A stretch of DNA of 64,000 bases. It comes from Beijerinckiaceae bacterium. Its GTDB lineage: Bacteria > Pseudomonadota > Alphaproteobacteria > Rhizobiales > Beijerinckiaceae. The position numbers were made by a program, and so were the translations under genes. A model generated the notes under the pieces. The model searched no databases. It had not been told where the DNA came from and was given only the letters and a program-made list of their open reading frames with translations. Location of the stretch: positions 17,683 through 81,682 of the forward strand of contig JAJPIC010000010.1 in assembly GCA_021324915.1 (NCBI GenBank), given 5' to 3'. Shown here piece after piece: positions 35,619 to 44,056 of this stretch (its first letter is position 1; each line of letters starts with the position of its first letter).

Positions 35619-37019
35619 TTGCGCGCTCCCCAGAAAAAAAGAGTCCGCGCAAAACCGGTTGTCGTCTCTGCGCGATTACGCACCCGCATCCGTCTCGAAG
35701 CTCAGGCGAATGGCGAGATCGTCGCCCGTTTCGAAGGCCAATCAATAGGACTTGGGCGATTCAGCGCGGCAACGGCAGAACGCGCCATGGATTTGGCGCA
35801 CGGCCTGCCGCTCGCCTCTTTCGCCGGCAGGAAAACGATCGACAAAGAGATCGATCTTCTGGTGCGGCGTCTGGCGAGCCAGGGCTTTGTCGAATATTGC
35901 CTCGGACGCGCGGGCGAAGCGGAAATCGTGATCGAACCGCAAGTTCCCGACTATTGGCCTGCCATACCACAGCTTAGAGAGACGGATACGCTCGTCCTGT
36001 CGCGCTTTGCCTATTTGCGGCGGCGAGGCGATGAACTCGTGCTGGAATCGCCGCGCGCCGGCGCCCTGTTCAGAATTTGTGACCCGAACATCGCCGCCTC
36101 GTTAGCCCTGCTCTCGAGCCCGCGCCAGATCAAGAACCTGCGCCGCCAGGAGAATTTTCCCGGACCGGCACTCTTTGCTCTGCTCCTCGATTGCCGAATT
36201 CTCCTCAAGATCCGAGCGGGCGAGAACGGGCTGCGCCCGCAGGAAGGCGACGCCAACCTCGTTCTTTGGGATTTTCACGATCTTCTCTTCCATGCGCGCA
36301 GCACGGCGGGCCGGCACGCCAATCCGCTCGGCGGAACTTATCCGCATAGCGGGACCATTCCTCCCCTGCCCGCACTGCGGCCGGGCTGGCCGGGCAAGAA
36401 AATCGATCTCGGGCATCTGCCGCTCCTGCCCCTTGCGAAGCTCTTGCGCACACGCCATTCGACGCGAAGCTTCGACGAGCGGCGCCCGATTACCCTTGCC
36501 GAGCTTTCGCAATTTCTTCATGCCACGGCACGCGTCCTCTCGACTGTTATCGATGGCGAAGGCGGCCACGCGCCGAGGCCCTATGCATCGGCTGGCGCCG
36601 CCTATGAGCTAGAGCTCTATCTCTCGGTCAACGCGTGCGAAGGACTGGCGCGCGGCTTCTATCATTACGATGCGAACGGCCATGCTTTGGTACCGATCGA
36701 CGTTCCCGCGCAATCCGTCGAGGCGCAGCTCATAGGCGCGCAATTCGCAATGGGCGCACCAACCGCACCGCAGATCCTCGTCACCATCGCCGCGCGGTTC
36801 GGACGGGTTGCATGGAAATATAGTTCGGTCGCCTATGCGCTGATCTTGAAGGATGCCGGCGTTCTGATGCAGACCTTCTATCTGGTCGCAACCGAGATGC
36901 GGCTTGGCGGTTGCGCGGTAGGGATCACCGACATCGAGCTCTTCGCCAAAATGACGGGGATCGAATTCCATGTCGAAGGCCCGGTCGGCCAATTCGCGCT
37001 CGGCCGCCCGTCGGCTTAA
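35619..37019 (+). CDS. SagB-type FMN-dependent azoline dehydrogenase
   Basis: 466 residues from TTG 35619, which follows GAGGGCGGC and starts just after the cyclodehydratase stop. An ATG at 35532 in the same frame would overlap by 80 bases and has no ribosome site. The C-terminal nitroreductase-like fold is clear: RTRHSTRSFDERRP (FMN phosphate site), PYASAGAAYELELYL and WKYSSVAYALILKDAG. Lys400-Tyr401 matches the Lys-Tyr pair essential in McbC/SagB dehydrogenases. LGGCAVGITD is also typical. The N-terminal 200 residues are the less conserved partner-binding region. It should oxidise azolines to aromatic azoles. Confidence 0.92.
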   Translation: MRAPQKKRVRAKPVVVSARLRTRIRLEAQANGEIVARFEGQSIGLGRFSAATAERAMDLAHGLPLASFAGRKTIDKEIDLLVRRLASQGFVEYCLGRAGEAEIVIEPQVPDYWPAIPQLRETDTLVLSRFAYLRRRGDELVLESPRAGALFRICDPNIAASLALLSSPRQIKNLRRQENFPGPALFALLLDCRILLKIRAGENGLRPQEGDANLVLWDFHDLLFHARSTAGRHANPLGGTYPHSGTIPPLPALRPGWPGKKIDLGHLPLLPLAKLLRTRHSTRSFDERRPITLAELSQFLHATARVLSTVIDGEGGHAPRPYASAGAAYELELYLSVNACEGLARGFYHYDANGHALVPIDVPAQSVEAQLIGAQFAMGAPTAPQILVTIAARFGRVAWKYSSVAYALILKDAGVLMQTFYLVATEMRLGGCAVGITDIELFAKMTGIEFHVEGPVGQFALGRPSA

Positions 37020-37024
37020 TTGCG

Positions 37025-37092
37025 GCATGATCCTAAAAAGTCTGCCCTCGGACTCGATCCGAGGATGGGACTCTTTTCCGACAAGATCATGC
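37025..37092. repeat. Single palindromic repeat with a nested hairpin, GCATGATC-arm type
   Basis: Starts GCATGATCCTAAAAAGT and ends CTTTTCCGACAAGATCATGC. The loop is replaced by a second palindrome, CCTCGGACTCGATCCGAGG. The element lies six bases after the dehydrogenase stop and 14 bases before the stop of the convergent VOC gene, so it may serve as a bidirectional 3' hairpin. Confidence 0.75.
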
Positions 37093-37105
37093 TCGAACAG
37101 GATCC

Positions 37106-37924
37106 TCATCCGGCTGAGCGAGGCGCCCCGTCCGAGAAGAAAAAGCCCAGGGGCTTACGCCGCCTGTCGATCAGGGCGAAAACGGCGCCCTGCGGATCGA
37201 TGCAGTGAGCGATTTGCGCGCCGCCCGGCACGATTGTCGGGCCGTAGAGAATTTGGCCGCCGTTCGCCACCACGCGCCCGGCCGTCGCCTCGATATCTTC
37301 GATATTGAAATAATAGAGCCAGAAGGCAAAAGGCAATGTGGCAGGCTTGTCGAACATGCCGCCGATCTCTTCGCCTTGCGCCGAGAATTGCTGATACGTC
37401 CCCATCACGCCGAAATGAGATTCGGTTTTCTGCCAGCCGAAGAGCGCGCCATAGAAGGCGAGCGCCTTCTGCCAGTCTGCCGCCAGCAATTCGTGCCAGC
37501 CGACGTGACCCGGCGCACCAGGCTCGGCAGGCGGCGTCTCCCCGGATTTCATGCCCTTGACCAAAGCCAGCGTCGCCGTTTGCGGATCGGCAATGATCGA
37601 GAAGCGGCTGACATCGGGAACGTCGGTCGGCGCGACGTGCACGCTTGCGCCGAGCTCGCGCGCACGCGCAACGGCCGCATCGACATTATCGACGCCGACA
37701 TAGCCCAGCCAGTTCGGCGGCACGCCTCTTGTCGCCGCTTCAGCCGGAAGCCGCATGACGCCGGCGACCGGGACATCGTTTGCGGCAAAGAGGCTGTAGA
37801 CGAGATCGGAGGTCGACGCATCGCGGGTGTTCCAGCCCAGGACCTCGGCATAGAAGGCCTTGGCCTTGTCGACATCCGTCGTCATCAGCTCGTACCAGAC
37901 GAAACGGCCGTGAGAATTCGGCAT
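37106..37924 (-). CDS. Two-domain VOC (glyoxalase/dioxygenase superfamily) protein
   Basis: 272 residues from ATG 37924 behind GGAGCGCCTTC. It consists of two tandem VOC modules: FVWYELMTTDVDKAKAFYAE followed by VLGW, and GHVGWHELLAADWQKALAFYG followed by ALFGW. The pattern is that of the CFP-30B/glyoxalase-like hydroxylases and carrier proteins of actinobacteria and rhizobia, with no assigned substrate. It is convergent with the RiPP genes and probably not part of that locus. The frame is open upstream but without ribosome site or family pattern. Confidence 0.85.
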   Translation of the reverse strand: MPNSHGRFVWYELMTTDVDKAKAFYAEVLGWNTRDASTSDLVYSLFAANDVPVAGVMRLPAEAATRGVPPNWLGYVGVDNVDAAVARARELGASVHVAPTDVPDVSRFSIIADPQTATLALVKGMKSGETPPAEPGAPGHVGWHELLAADWQKALAFYGALFGWQKTESHFGVMGTYQQFSAQGEEIGGMFDKPATLPFAFWLYYFNIEDIEATAGRVVANGGQILYGPTIVPGGAQIAHCIDPQGAVFALIDRRRKPLGFFFSDGAPRSAG

Positions 37925-38035
37925 GAAGGCGCTCCGCGACATTTCCGTCCGATTATATGCGATTTCCGCAGCCGACCGCTCCTCCGGTTTGCCGGCAAAG
38001 AGACAGAGCTGGCTCGTTAGCCACGTTCCCGGACG

Positions 38036-38055
38036 AGCCCGCAAAAGCGGGCGAA
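38036..38055. repeat. Short perfect hairpin in the VOC-nasC intergenic region
   Basis: GCCCGC AAAA GCGGGC (38038-38053) inside a GC-rich stretch with repeated CCGGGATCCGG/CCGGATCCGG. The sequence resembles the small dispersed GC palindromes of Rhizobiales. It lies downstream of the nasC stop, reading toward VOC, and could end that operon's transcript. Apart from this, the roughly 270 bases between the genes hold nothing I recognise. Confidence 0.45.
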
Positions 38056-38190
38056 GATCCGGGATCCGGCACTGTCGGACCAAAGTTACGTGCTGTTGTT
38101 CCGGATCCGGCCCGGGCGCTTGGCGGCCGGGAAAGCGGCGGCCTCCTTCGCCGCTCGCGCTCCCGATCCGCTCAGCTATAGGGAGCGGAT

Positions 38191-40824
38191 TCACTCGGCC
38201 GCGCGCAGCCGATGGGTCTCGATGAGCCCCTTGATCTCGGCGCGGCAGGAGCCGCAATTGGTCCCCGCCTGCAGGCGCTCGCCGACCGCCTCGAGGCTCG
38301 CGCATCCGGCCTGTACCGCGGCGGCGATCTGATTGGCGCCGACGCCGAAACAACTGCAGATCAAGGCGCCGCGATCGGCGAGGCCGCGCGCCGGCCGCCC
38401 CGCGATGACGCGGTAGCGCGCCGCCGGATTGGGAAAAGTCGCATTCAATTGCTCGACTGCCCAATTGCGCGACACCGCGACCGGCTTCGAGCCTAAGAAC
38501 AAAGCGCCGACCAGCCTCTCTTCATCGAAGAATGCAAAGCGCCGCAGTCCGGCACTCTCGTCGTGATAGGCAAGAACATCCGCCGCGCGCCCGATGAGCC
38601 GCTCGGCGAAATCCGCCCAGTCGCGCTCCGCCGCGAAAGCGAGTTCGAGCCGCCAGCCGCCTGCGCATCTGGCGAGCGCCCAATAATCCGCCAGCAAGTT
38701 CTTCGACCGTTCGCGCAGGACTGCAAAACCATAGAATGCTGCGGGAAAGCGCGCGATGCGGACGCGCGCGCTCTTGGAGGCCGGCTGGCCCGAATGAGGA
38801 TCGGTTGCGCCCGGCACGAGAAGCGAGACGCGCGCCTGCGCGGCAAACTGATCGTTCCAATGGATCGGAACGAAGACCGTGCCACGGCTTTGCCGCGATG
38901 AGATCAGGGCGCGGACGATAATCGATCGGCCGGCACTCGAAATGCGCACGAGGTCCGCGTCAGCGATACGGAAGCGCGCGGCATCCTCCGGATTGATCTC
39001 GACAAAAGGTTCCGCCAGATGTTGCGAGAGGCGCGCGCTTTTTCCGGTGCGCGTCATCGTATGCCAATGATCGCGCACGCGGCCGGTGTTGAGAACGAGC
39101 TCCGCCGTTTCGGTGCTCGCCGGCAGCACAGGCGCAATGAAGCGCGCCTTGCCGTTCGGCGTGAAGAAGCCGCCATCGGCAAAGAAGCGCGTTTCGCGCG
39201 GCTCGCCGTTTCGATACGGCCATTGAAATGGCGCGAGCCGCTCGAACTCTTCACGTTTGATCTCCGCGACGGCACCGATGTCGAAAGCGCGCGTGCCATC
39301 ATTCTCGAACGCGGAGAGCGCCGCATGTTCGGCGAAAATCTCCGCCGGGAATCGATAGGAGAAGGCCTCAGTGAAACCCATGCGCCGCGCGACCTGGCAA
39401 ATGATCTGCCAGTCCGGACGCGCCTCGCCGGGCAATGGCAGAAAGGCGCGCTGACGCGAAATGCGCCGCTCGGAATTGGTGAGCGTGCCGTCCTTCTCGC
39501 CCCAACCGGCAGCCGGCAGAGCGACATGCGCATGGCGCAGCGTATCGGTCGTCGCTTCGACGTCGGAGACAACGACGAAAGGGCAGGATTTGAGGCCCGC
39601 TTCGACCAAGGCGGAATCGGGAAGCGAATCGACCGGATTGGTGGCCATGATCCAGATCGCCTTGATGCGGCCCTCGGAAACCGCGCGGAACATGTCCACG
39701 GCCTTGCGGCCCGGCCGTTCGGCCATCCTCGGCGCCTGCCAGAATCGCCGCACGCGATCGCGATCTTTCGGATTCTCGATCTCCATATGCGCGGCGAGAA
39801 CATTGGCGAATCCGCCGACCTCGCGCCCGCCCATTGCATTGGGCTGGCCGGTCACCGAGAACGGCCCCATGCCGGGCTTGCCGATACGTCCCGTCGCCAA
39901 ATGGCAATTGATGATGGCATTGACCTTGTCGGTTCCGGACGAGGATTGGTTGACGCCCTGGCTATAGACAGTGACCACTTTTTCCGTGCGCGCGAAGAGC
40001 CCATAGAAGATCGTGAGCTCGTCGACCGAGAGGCCCGTACTGGCAGAGATGTCGGAGAGACTGAGCGAGCGCGCCGCCTCGAGCGCTGTCTCGAAACCAT
40101 TCGTATGATTTCCGACATAGGTGCGGTCGACCGCGTCCTGATCGGCAATGGAGGCCAGCAAGCCGGAAAAGAGCGCGACGTCGCCGTCGGCGCGGATGGC
40201 AAGATGAAGATCGGCGATATCCGCGGTCATCGTCCGGCGCGGATCGACGAGCACGACGCGCATCTGCGGATTCTTCTGCTTGGCCGCGGCGATGCGCTGA
40301 TAAAGGACAGGATGGCACCAGGCGAGATTGCTGCCGACGAGTACGATGAGATCGGCGCATTCCAGATCTTCATAACAGCCCGGCACGACATCGGCGCCGA
40401 AGGCGCGCCTATGTCCGGCGACGGACGACGCCATGCAGAGCCGCGAATTGGTGTCGATATTCGCGGAGCCGATGTAGCCCTTCATCAGCTTGTTGGCGAC
40501 GTAGTAATCTTCCGTCAGAAATTGTCCGGAAACGTAAAAGGCGATCGACTCCGGTCCATGCTCGGCGAGCGTTCGCGAGAATGTCGAGGCGACGAGATCG
40601 AGCGCTTCGTCCCAAGTCGCGCGGCGCCCTTCGATTTTCGGATGGAGCAGGCGCGTCTCGAGGCCGATCGTTTCGCCGAGCGCCGATCCTTTCGAACAGA
40701 GCCGGCCGAAATTGGCCGGATGATCCGGATCGCCGCTGAGATTCACCTTCCCATCCACTTTTTCGGCCAGGACTCCGCATCCCACGCCGCAATAGGGACA
40801 GGTGGTACGAATCATTTGCCTCAT
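38191..40824 (-). CDS. nasC: Assimilatory nitrate reductase catalytic subunit with C-terminal [2Fe-2S] domain
   Basis: 877 residues. Cys9, Cys12, Cys16 and Cys43 (CPYCGVGC and LCSKG) bind the N-terminal [4Fe-4S] cluster. A molybdopterin oxidoreductase core and a molydopterin dinucleotide-binding domain (NTGRVRDHWHTMTRTGKSAR) follow. The last about 55 residues form a BFD-like domain (CSCFG and NCGSC) that takes electrons. It reduces nitrate to nitrite in the cytoplasm. The start at 40824 follows nirD by one base; Met4 at 40815 has the better GAGG spacing. Last gene of the nas operon. Confidence 0.95.
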   Translation of the reverse strand: MRQMIRTTCPYCGVGCGVLAEKVDGKVNLSGDPDHPANFGRLCSKGSALGETIGLETRLLHPKIEGRRATWDEALDLVASTFSRTLAEHGPESIAFYVSGQFLTEDYYVANKLMKGYIGSANIDTNSRLCMASSVAGHRRAFGADVVPGCYEDLECADLIVLVGSNLAWCHPVLYQRIAAAKQKNPQMRVVLVDPRRTMTADIADLHLAIRADGDVALFSGLLASIADQDAVDRTYVGNHTNGFETALEAARSLSLSDISASTGLSVDELTIFYGLFARTEKVVTVYSQGVNQSSSGTDKVNAIINCHLATGRIGKPGMGPFSVTGQPNAMGGREVGGFANVLAAHMEIENPKDRDRVRRFWQAPRMAERPGRKAVDMFRAVSEGRIKAIWIMATNPVDSLPDSALVEAGLKSCPFVVVSDVEATTDTLRHAHVALPAAGWGEKDGTLTNSERRISRQRAFLPLPGEARPDWQIICQVARRMGFTEAFSYRFPAEIFAEHAALSAFENDGTRAFDIGAVAEIKREEFERLAPFQWPYRNGEPRETRFFADGGFFTPNGKARFIAPVLPASTETAELVLNTGRVRDHWHTMTRTGKSARLSQHLAEPFVEINPEDAARFRIADADLVRISSAGRSIIVRALISSRQSRGTVFVPIHWNDQFAAQARVSLLVPGATDPHSGQPASKSARVRIARFPAAFYGFAVLRERSKNLLADYWALARCAGGWRLELAFAAERDWADFAERLIGRAADVLAYHDESAGLRRFAFFDEERLVGALFLGSKPVAVSRNWAVEQLNATFPNPAARYRVIAGRPARGLADRGALICSCFGVGANQIAAAVQAGCASLEAVGERLQAGTNCGSCRAEIKGLIETHRLRAAE

Positions 40825-40825
40825 C

Positions 40826-41146
40826 TTACGCCGCGTGAGCTTCGAGCGCGAGAAAGAGGCGATCGCCTTCCTTCCTGATCGGAATCGTGCGCACCTCGCC
40901 CTCGTCGGCGCCGAGCGCCTTCCCCGTCTCCAGCGAGATGACGAAACTGTGCAGCGGACACGTCACCGCCGTGCCGTGCACGATACCTTGGCTCAGCGGG
41001 CCGCCGCGATGCGGGCAATGATCCTCGAGCGCGAAGACGGAATCGTCCATCGTGCGGAATATGGCGATGCGGCCGCGCGGCGTCACCACGCAGCGTGCAC
41101 CGCGGCGCGGAATATCCGCAATCGCGCCGATTTCGATCCAGACCAT
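40826..41146 (-). CDS. nirD: Nitrite reductase (NADH) small subunit
   Basis: 106 residues with a Rieske fold. DHCPHRGGPLSQG and VTCPLHSFVI hold the complete CxH and CxxH ligand pairs, so a [2Fe-2S] cluster is expected, unlike E. coli NirD, which has lost them. It partners NirB in reducing nitrite to ammonium. It lies four bases after nirB and one base before nasC. Confidence 0.93.
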   Translation of the reverse strand: MVWIEIGAIADIPRRGARCVVTPRGRIAIFRTMDDSVFALEDHCPHRGGPLSQGIVHGTAVTCPLHSFVISLETGKALGADEGEVRTIPIRKEGDRLFLALEAHAA

Positions 41147-41150
41147 CGCC

Positions 41151-43601
41151 CTACTCCGCCGCTTGCGCGAATTCGAGAACCTTCATCGGCCTATATTCGT
41201 GCTTGTCTTTGCCCGAGGCACGTTCGGACCAGGGATCGACTTGCGCGAATTTCTGCGAGAAGACGAACCGGTCGAAATAAGCTTGACGCTTGACCTTGTC
41301 TTCGAGGATCTGTCGCCGGATCTCGGCGAGGCCGACGCGCTTCGCCCATTTGTAGATCCGCTCGAGATAGCGCGCCTGTTCGCGGTACATTTGGACGAGC
41401 GCGACGATCACCTCGAGCGCCTCATCTTCGCTCGGCACCAGGCCCAAGACTTCCGTGCCCTTGATGTCGAGACCTGCCGCGCCGGCAAAATGGATCTCGT
41501 AGCCTGAATCGACGCAGATGACGCCCACATCCTTGCAGGTCGCTTCCGCACAATTGCGCGGGCAGCCGGAGACGCCCATTTTCACTTTCGCCGGCGTCCA
41601 TGATCCCCACATGAACTTCTCGATCCTGACGCCGAGACGCGTCGAATCCTGTGTGCCGAAACGGCACCATTCGGATCCCACGCAGGTCTTCACCGTTCTT
41701 ATTCCCTTTGCATAAGCATGGCCCGAGACGAATCCGGCCTTGCCGAGATCGGCCCAGACGGCAGGCAGGTCCTCCTTCTTCACGCCCAGCATGTCGATTC
41801 GCTGGCCGCCGGTGACTTTCACGGTCGGAATGTTGAACTTCTCGACGACGTCGGCGATCGCGCGCAATTCCTTGGCGCTCGTCACGCCGCCCCACATGCG
41901 CGGCACGACCGAATAGGTTCCATCCTTCTGGATATTGGCGTGCGCCCGTTCGTTGATGAAGCGCGATTGATAATCGTCGGCGTATTCGTCCGGCCATTCG
42001 CAGACGAGATAATAATTGAGCGCCGGCCGGCATCTGGCGCAGCCGCACGACGTCTTCCATTCGAGCTCCTGCATGACGGCCGGAATGGTCTTGAGCTTCT
42101 TCGCCTTGATGAGGCGGCGCACGTCATCGTGCCCGAGGCTCGTGCACGAACACATGGGCTGCACGGCGACAGGACTATAGGCTTCCCCGAGCGCGAGCTT
42201 TAAGAGCTGTTCGACAAGCCCGGTGCAGGAGCCGCACGAGGCCGAGGCTTTCGTATGAGCGCGCACCTCTTCGAGCGAGGTGAGATTTTTGGCCGCAATT
42301 GCGCCGGTGATCTTTCCCTTGCACACGCCGTTGCAGCCGCAGATCTCCGCATCATCCGGCAAGGCTGCAACGGCCGCCATAGGGTCGAGGGGGGCGCTCC
42401 CCTGATAGGCCTGTCCGAAGATGAGCGTCTCGCGCATCTCCGAAATATCGGTGCCTTTCTTCTTCAGATCGTTGAACCACGCGCCGTCGGCGGTCTCGCC
42501 GAAGAGAACCGTGCCGACGATGCGGTTGTCCTTGAGGATAAGGCGCTTGTAGATGCCGGCCGCGGCATCGCGCAGCACGATCTCTTCGCGCTCCTCCCCG
42601 TCAGCAAAATCGCCGAGCGAGAAGACTTCGATGCCGGTCACTTTGAGCTTCGTCGGCGTGTCGCTATGGGCGAAACCCGCGCCCGCGCGGCACGCGAGGC
42701 GCAGAGCGGCGACCCGCGCCATTTCATAAAGCGGCGCGACCAGCCCATAGACATGGCCGCTGACTTCGGCACATTCGCCGAGCGCCAGAATGTCGGGGTC
42801 GGACGTCTGCATAAAGGCATCGACGAGAATGCCGCGATTGACCTCGAGGCCGGCGCGTTTTGCGAGGCCTGCATTGGGCTTGATGCCGGCCGCCATCACG
42901 ACGAGGGTGGCGGGAATGAGTCTTCCGTCCGCGAGCTCGATGGCTTCGGCTCTGCGCTCGCCGTGGATCGCCTTGGTATTGGCTTTGGTGATGACTTTGA
43001 TGCCGCGCTCTTCAATCGCCTTCTGCAGAAGATAGCCGGCTGCGGAATCGAGTTGTCGCTCCATCAGGGTCGGCATGAGATGCAGCACGGTGACGTCCAT
43101 GCCGCGCTCCTTGAGCCCCGCCGCCGCCTCGAGACCCAAGAGGCCGCCCCCGATGACCACCGCCTTCGCCCGCGATTGTGCAGCGAGCAGCATGGCGTTG
43201 ACATCGTCGAGATCGCGATAGGTGAGCACACCTGCGAGATCGTGGCCCGGCACAGGAAGGATCAGTGGCACCGAGCCCGTGGCAATGACGAGTTTGTCGT
43301 AGTACTCGACGACGCCTTTGTCGGAGGTGACAAACTTGGCGGCGCGATCGATCGAGACGATCTTGTGGCCCTTATAGAGCGTGATGCCGTTCTTGATATA
43401 CCAGCCATCGCCGTGAATGATGATCTGCTCGTAATCCTTTTCGCCCGAGAGCACGGGCGAGAGCATGATCCGGTCGTAATTGACGCGCGGCTCGGCATTG
43501 AAGATCGTGATTTGATAGCGATCCGGCGCCTCGGCGAGCAAATGTTCGAGCATGCGGCCGGGTGCCATGCCGTTGCCGATGATGACGAGTTTCTCTGTCA
43601 T
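41151..43601 (-). CDS. nirB: Nitrite reductase (NADH) large subunit
   Basis: 816 residues. Layout: FAD/NAD(P)-binding pyridine nucleotide-disulfide domain (MTEKLVIIGNGMAPGRMLEH; VVIGGGLLGLEAAAGL), BFD-like [2Fe-2S] segments (CGCNGVCKGKI and SCGSCTGL), ferredoxin-like half domains, and the siroheme/[4Fe-4S] domain. In the last, TCVGSEWC and GCPRNC give the CX5C...CX3C ligands. It reduces nitrite to ammonium with NADH in the cytoplasm. The start follows GAGGATCAATC. Confidence 0.97.
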   Translation of the reverse strand: MTEKLVIIGNGMAPGRMLEHLLAEAPDRYQITIFNAEPRVNYDRIMLSPVLSGEKDYEQIIIHGDGWYIKNGITLYKGHKIVSIDRAAKFVTSDKGVVEYYDKLVIATGSVPLILPVPGHDLAGVLTYRDLDDVNAMLLAAQSRAKAVVIGGGLLGLEAAAGLKERGMDVTVLHLMPTLMERQLDSAAGYLLQKAIEERGIKVITKANTKAIHGERRAEAIELADGRLIPATLVVMAAGIKPNAGLAKRAGLEVNRGILVDAFMQTSDPDILALGECAEVSGHVYGLVAPLYEMARVAALRLACRAGAGFAHSDTPTKLKVTGIEVFSLGDFADGEEREEIVLRDAAAGIYKRLILKDNRIVGTVLFGETADGAWFNDLKKKGTDISEMRETLIFGQAYQGSAPLDPMAAVAALPDDAEICGCNGVCKGKITGAIAAKNLTSLEEVRAHTKASASCGSCTGLVEQLLKLALGEAYSPVAVQPMCSCTSLGHDDVRRLIKAKKLKTIPAVMQELEWKTSCGCARCRPALNYYLVCEWPDEYADDYQSRFINERAHANIQKDGTYSVVPRMWGGVTSAKELRAIADVVEKFNIPTVKVTGGQRIDMLGVKKEDLPAVWADLGKAGFVSGHAYAKGIRTVKTCVGSEWCRFGTQDSTRLGVRIEKFMWGSWTPAKVKMGVSGCPRNCAEATCKDVGVICVDSGYEIHFAGAAGLDIKGTEVLGLVPSEDEALEVIVALVQMYREQARYLERIYKWAKRVGLAEIRRQILEDKVKRQAYFDRFVFSQKFAQVDPWSERASGKDKHEYRPMKVLEFAQAAE

Positions 43602-43610
43602 GATTGATCC

Positions 43611-44030
43611 TCAGGCAGCCGCCATGCCATAGGCCTCGGCGATCATCGCGCCCGAGAGCAGGCCATAGGCGGCAATCCACGCCTCGCGCGTCTCTGGGGT
43701 GAACTCGTCGCCGAGACCTTTTTCCAGCGTAAAGATCAAGGCTTCCCCGACCGGTCTGTAATGTCCGGGCTTTACGCCATAGGCGACATGCCGCACGGCG
43801 AGGCTTTTGGCGGCGGGAAGAATCGCATCGAGATTCTTCAGCCCGTTGACGACCGCGCCGAGCGTCGCCATCAGCTTGCGCCCCTGCTCTTGCATGTCGC
43901 CCTTGAAAAGTAGCCTCACTTCCGGTGTGGTCTCGAAGAGCCGCCCATAGAAGAGAGTTGCGGCGGCGTCCGCGATCGGCGCGACCTTGGCGAAGGAGTC
44001 CTGAACGAGGTCGATTTGCTTCGGAGTCAT
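43611..44030 (-). CDS. Single-domain bacterial globin
   Basis: 139 residues from ATG 44030 behind CAGGAGATGCAC. The globin fold of Vitreoscilla haemoglobin or flavohaemoglobin type is visible: MTPKQIDLVQDSFAKVAP, FYGRLFETTPEVRLLFKGDM, and LAVRHVAYGVKPGHYRPVGE, which includes the proximal His. There is no reductase domain. Lying between narK and nirB, it is inside the nas operon and probably binds or detoxifies nitric oxide formed from nitrite, or manages oxygen; the role is an inference from location. Confidence 0.88.
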   Translation of the reverse strand: MTPKQIDLVQDSFAKVAPIADAAATLFYGRLFETTPEVRLLFKGDMQEQGRKLMATLGAVVNGLKNLDAILPAAKSLAVRHVAYGVKPGHYRPVGEALIFTLEKGLGDEFTPETREAWIAAYGLLSGAMIAEAYGMAAA

Positions 44031-44056
44031 GTGCATCTCCTGTTGCGATCGGGAAC

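Noticed and set aside
32356..38190. Integrative genomic island in tRNA-Ala.
   Set aside because: No integrase or excisionase and no second copy of the tRNA 3' end was found downstream.
39019..40878. A 619-codon frame antisense to nasC.
   Set aside because: Translation is Arg/Glu/Ile-rich without family pattern, while nasC on the other strand has all cluster ligands.
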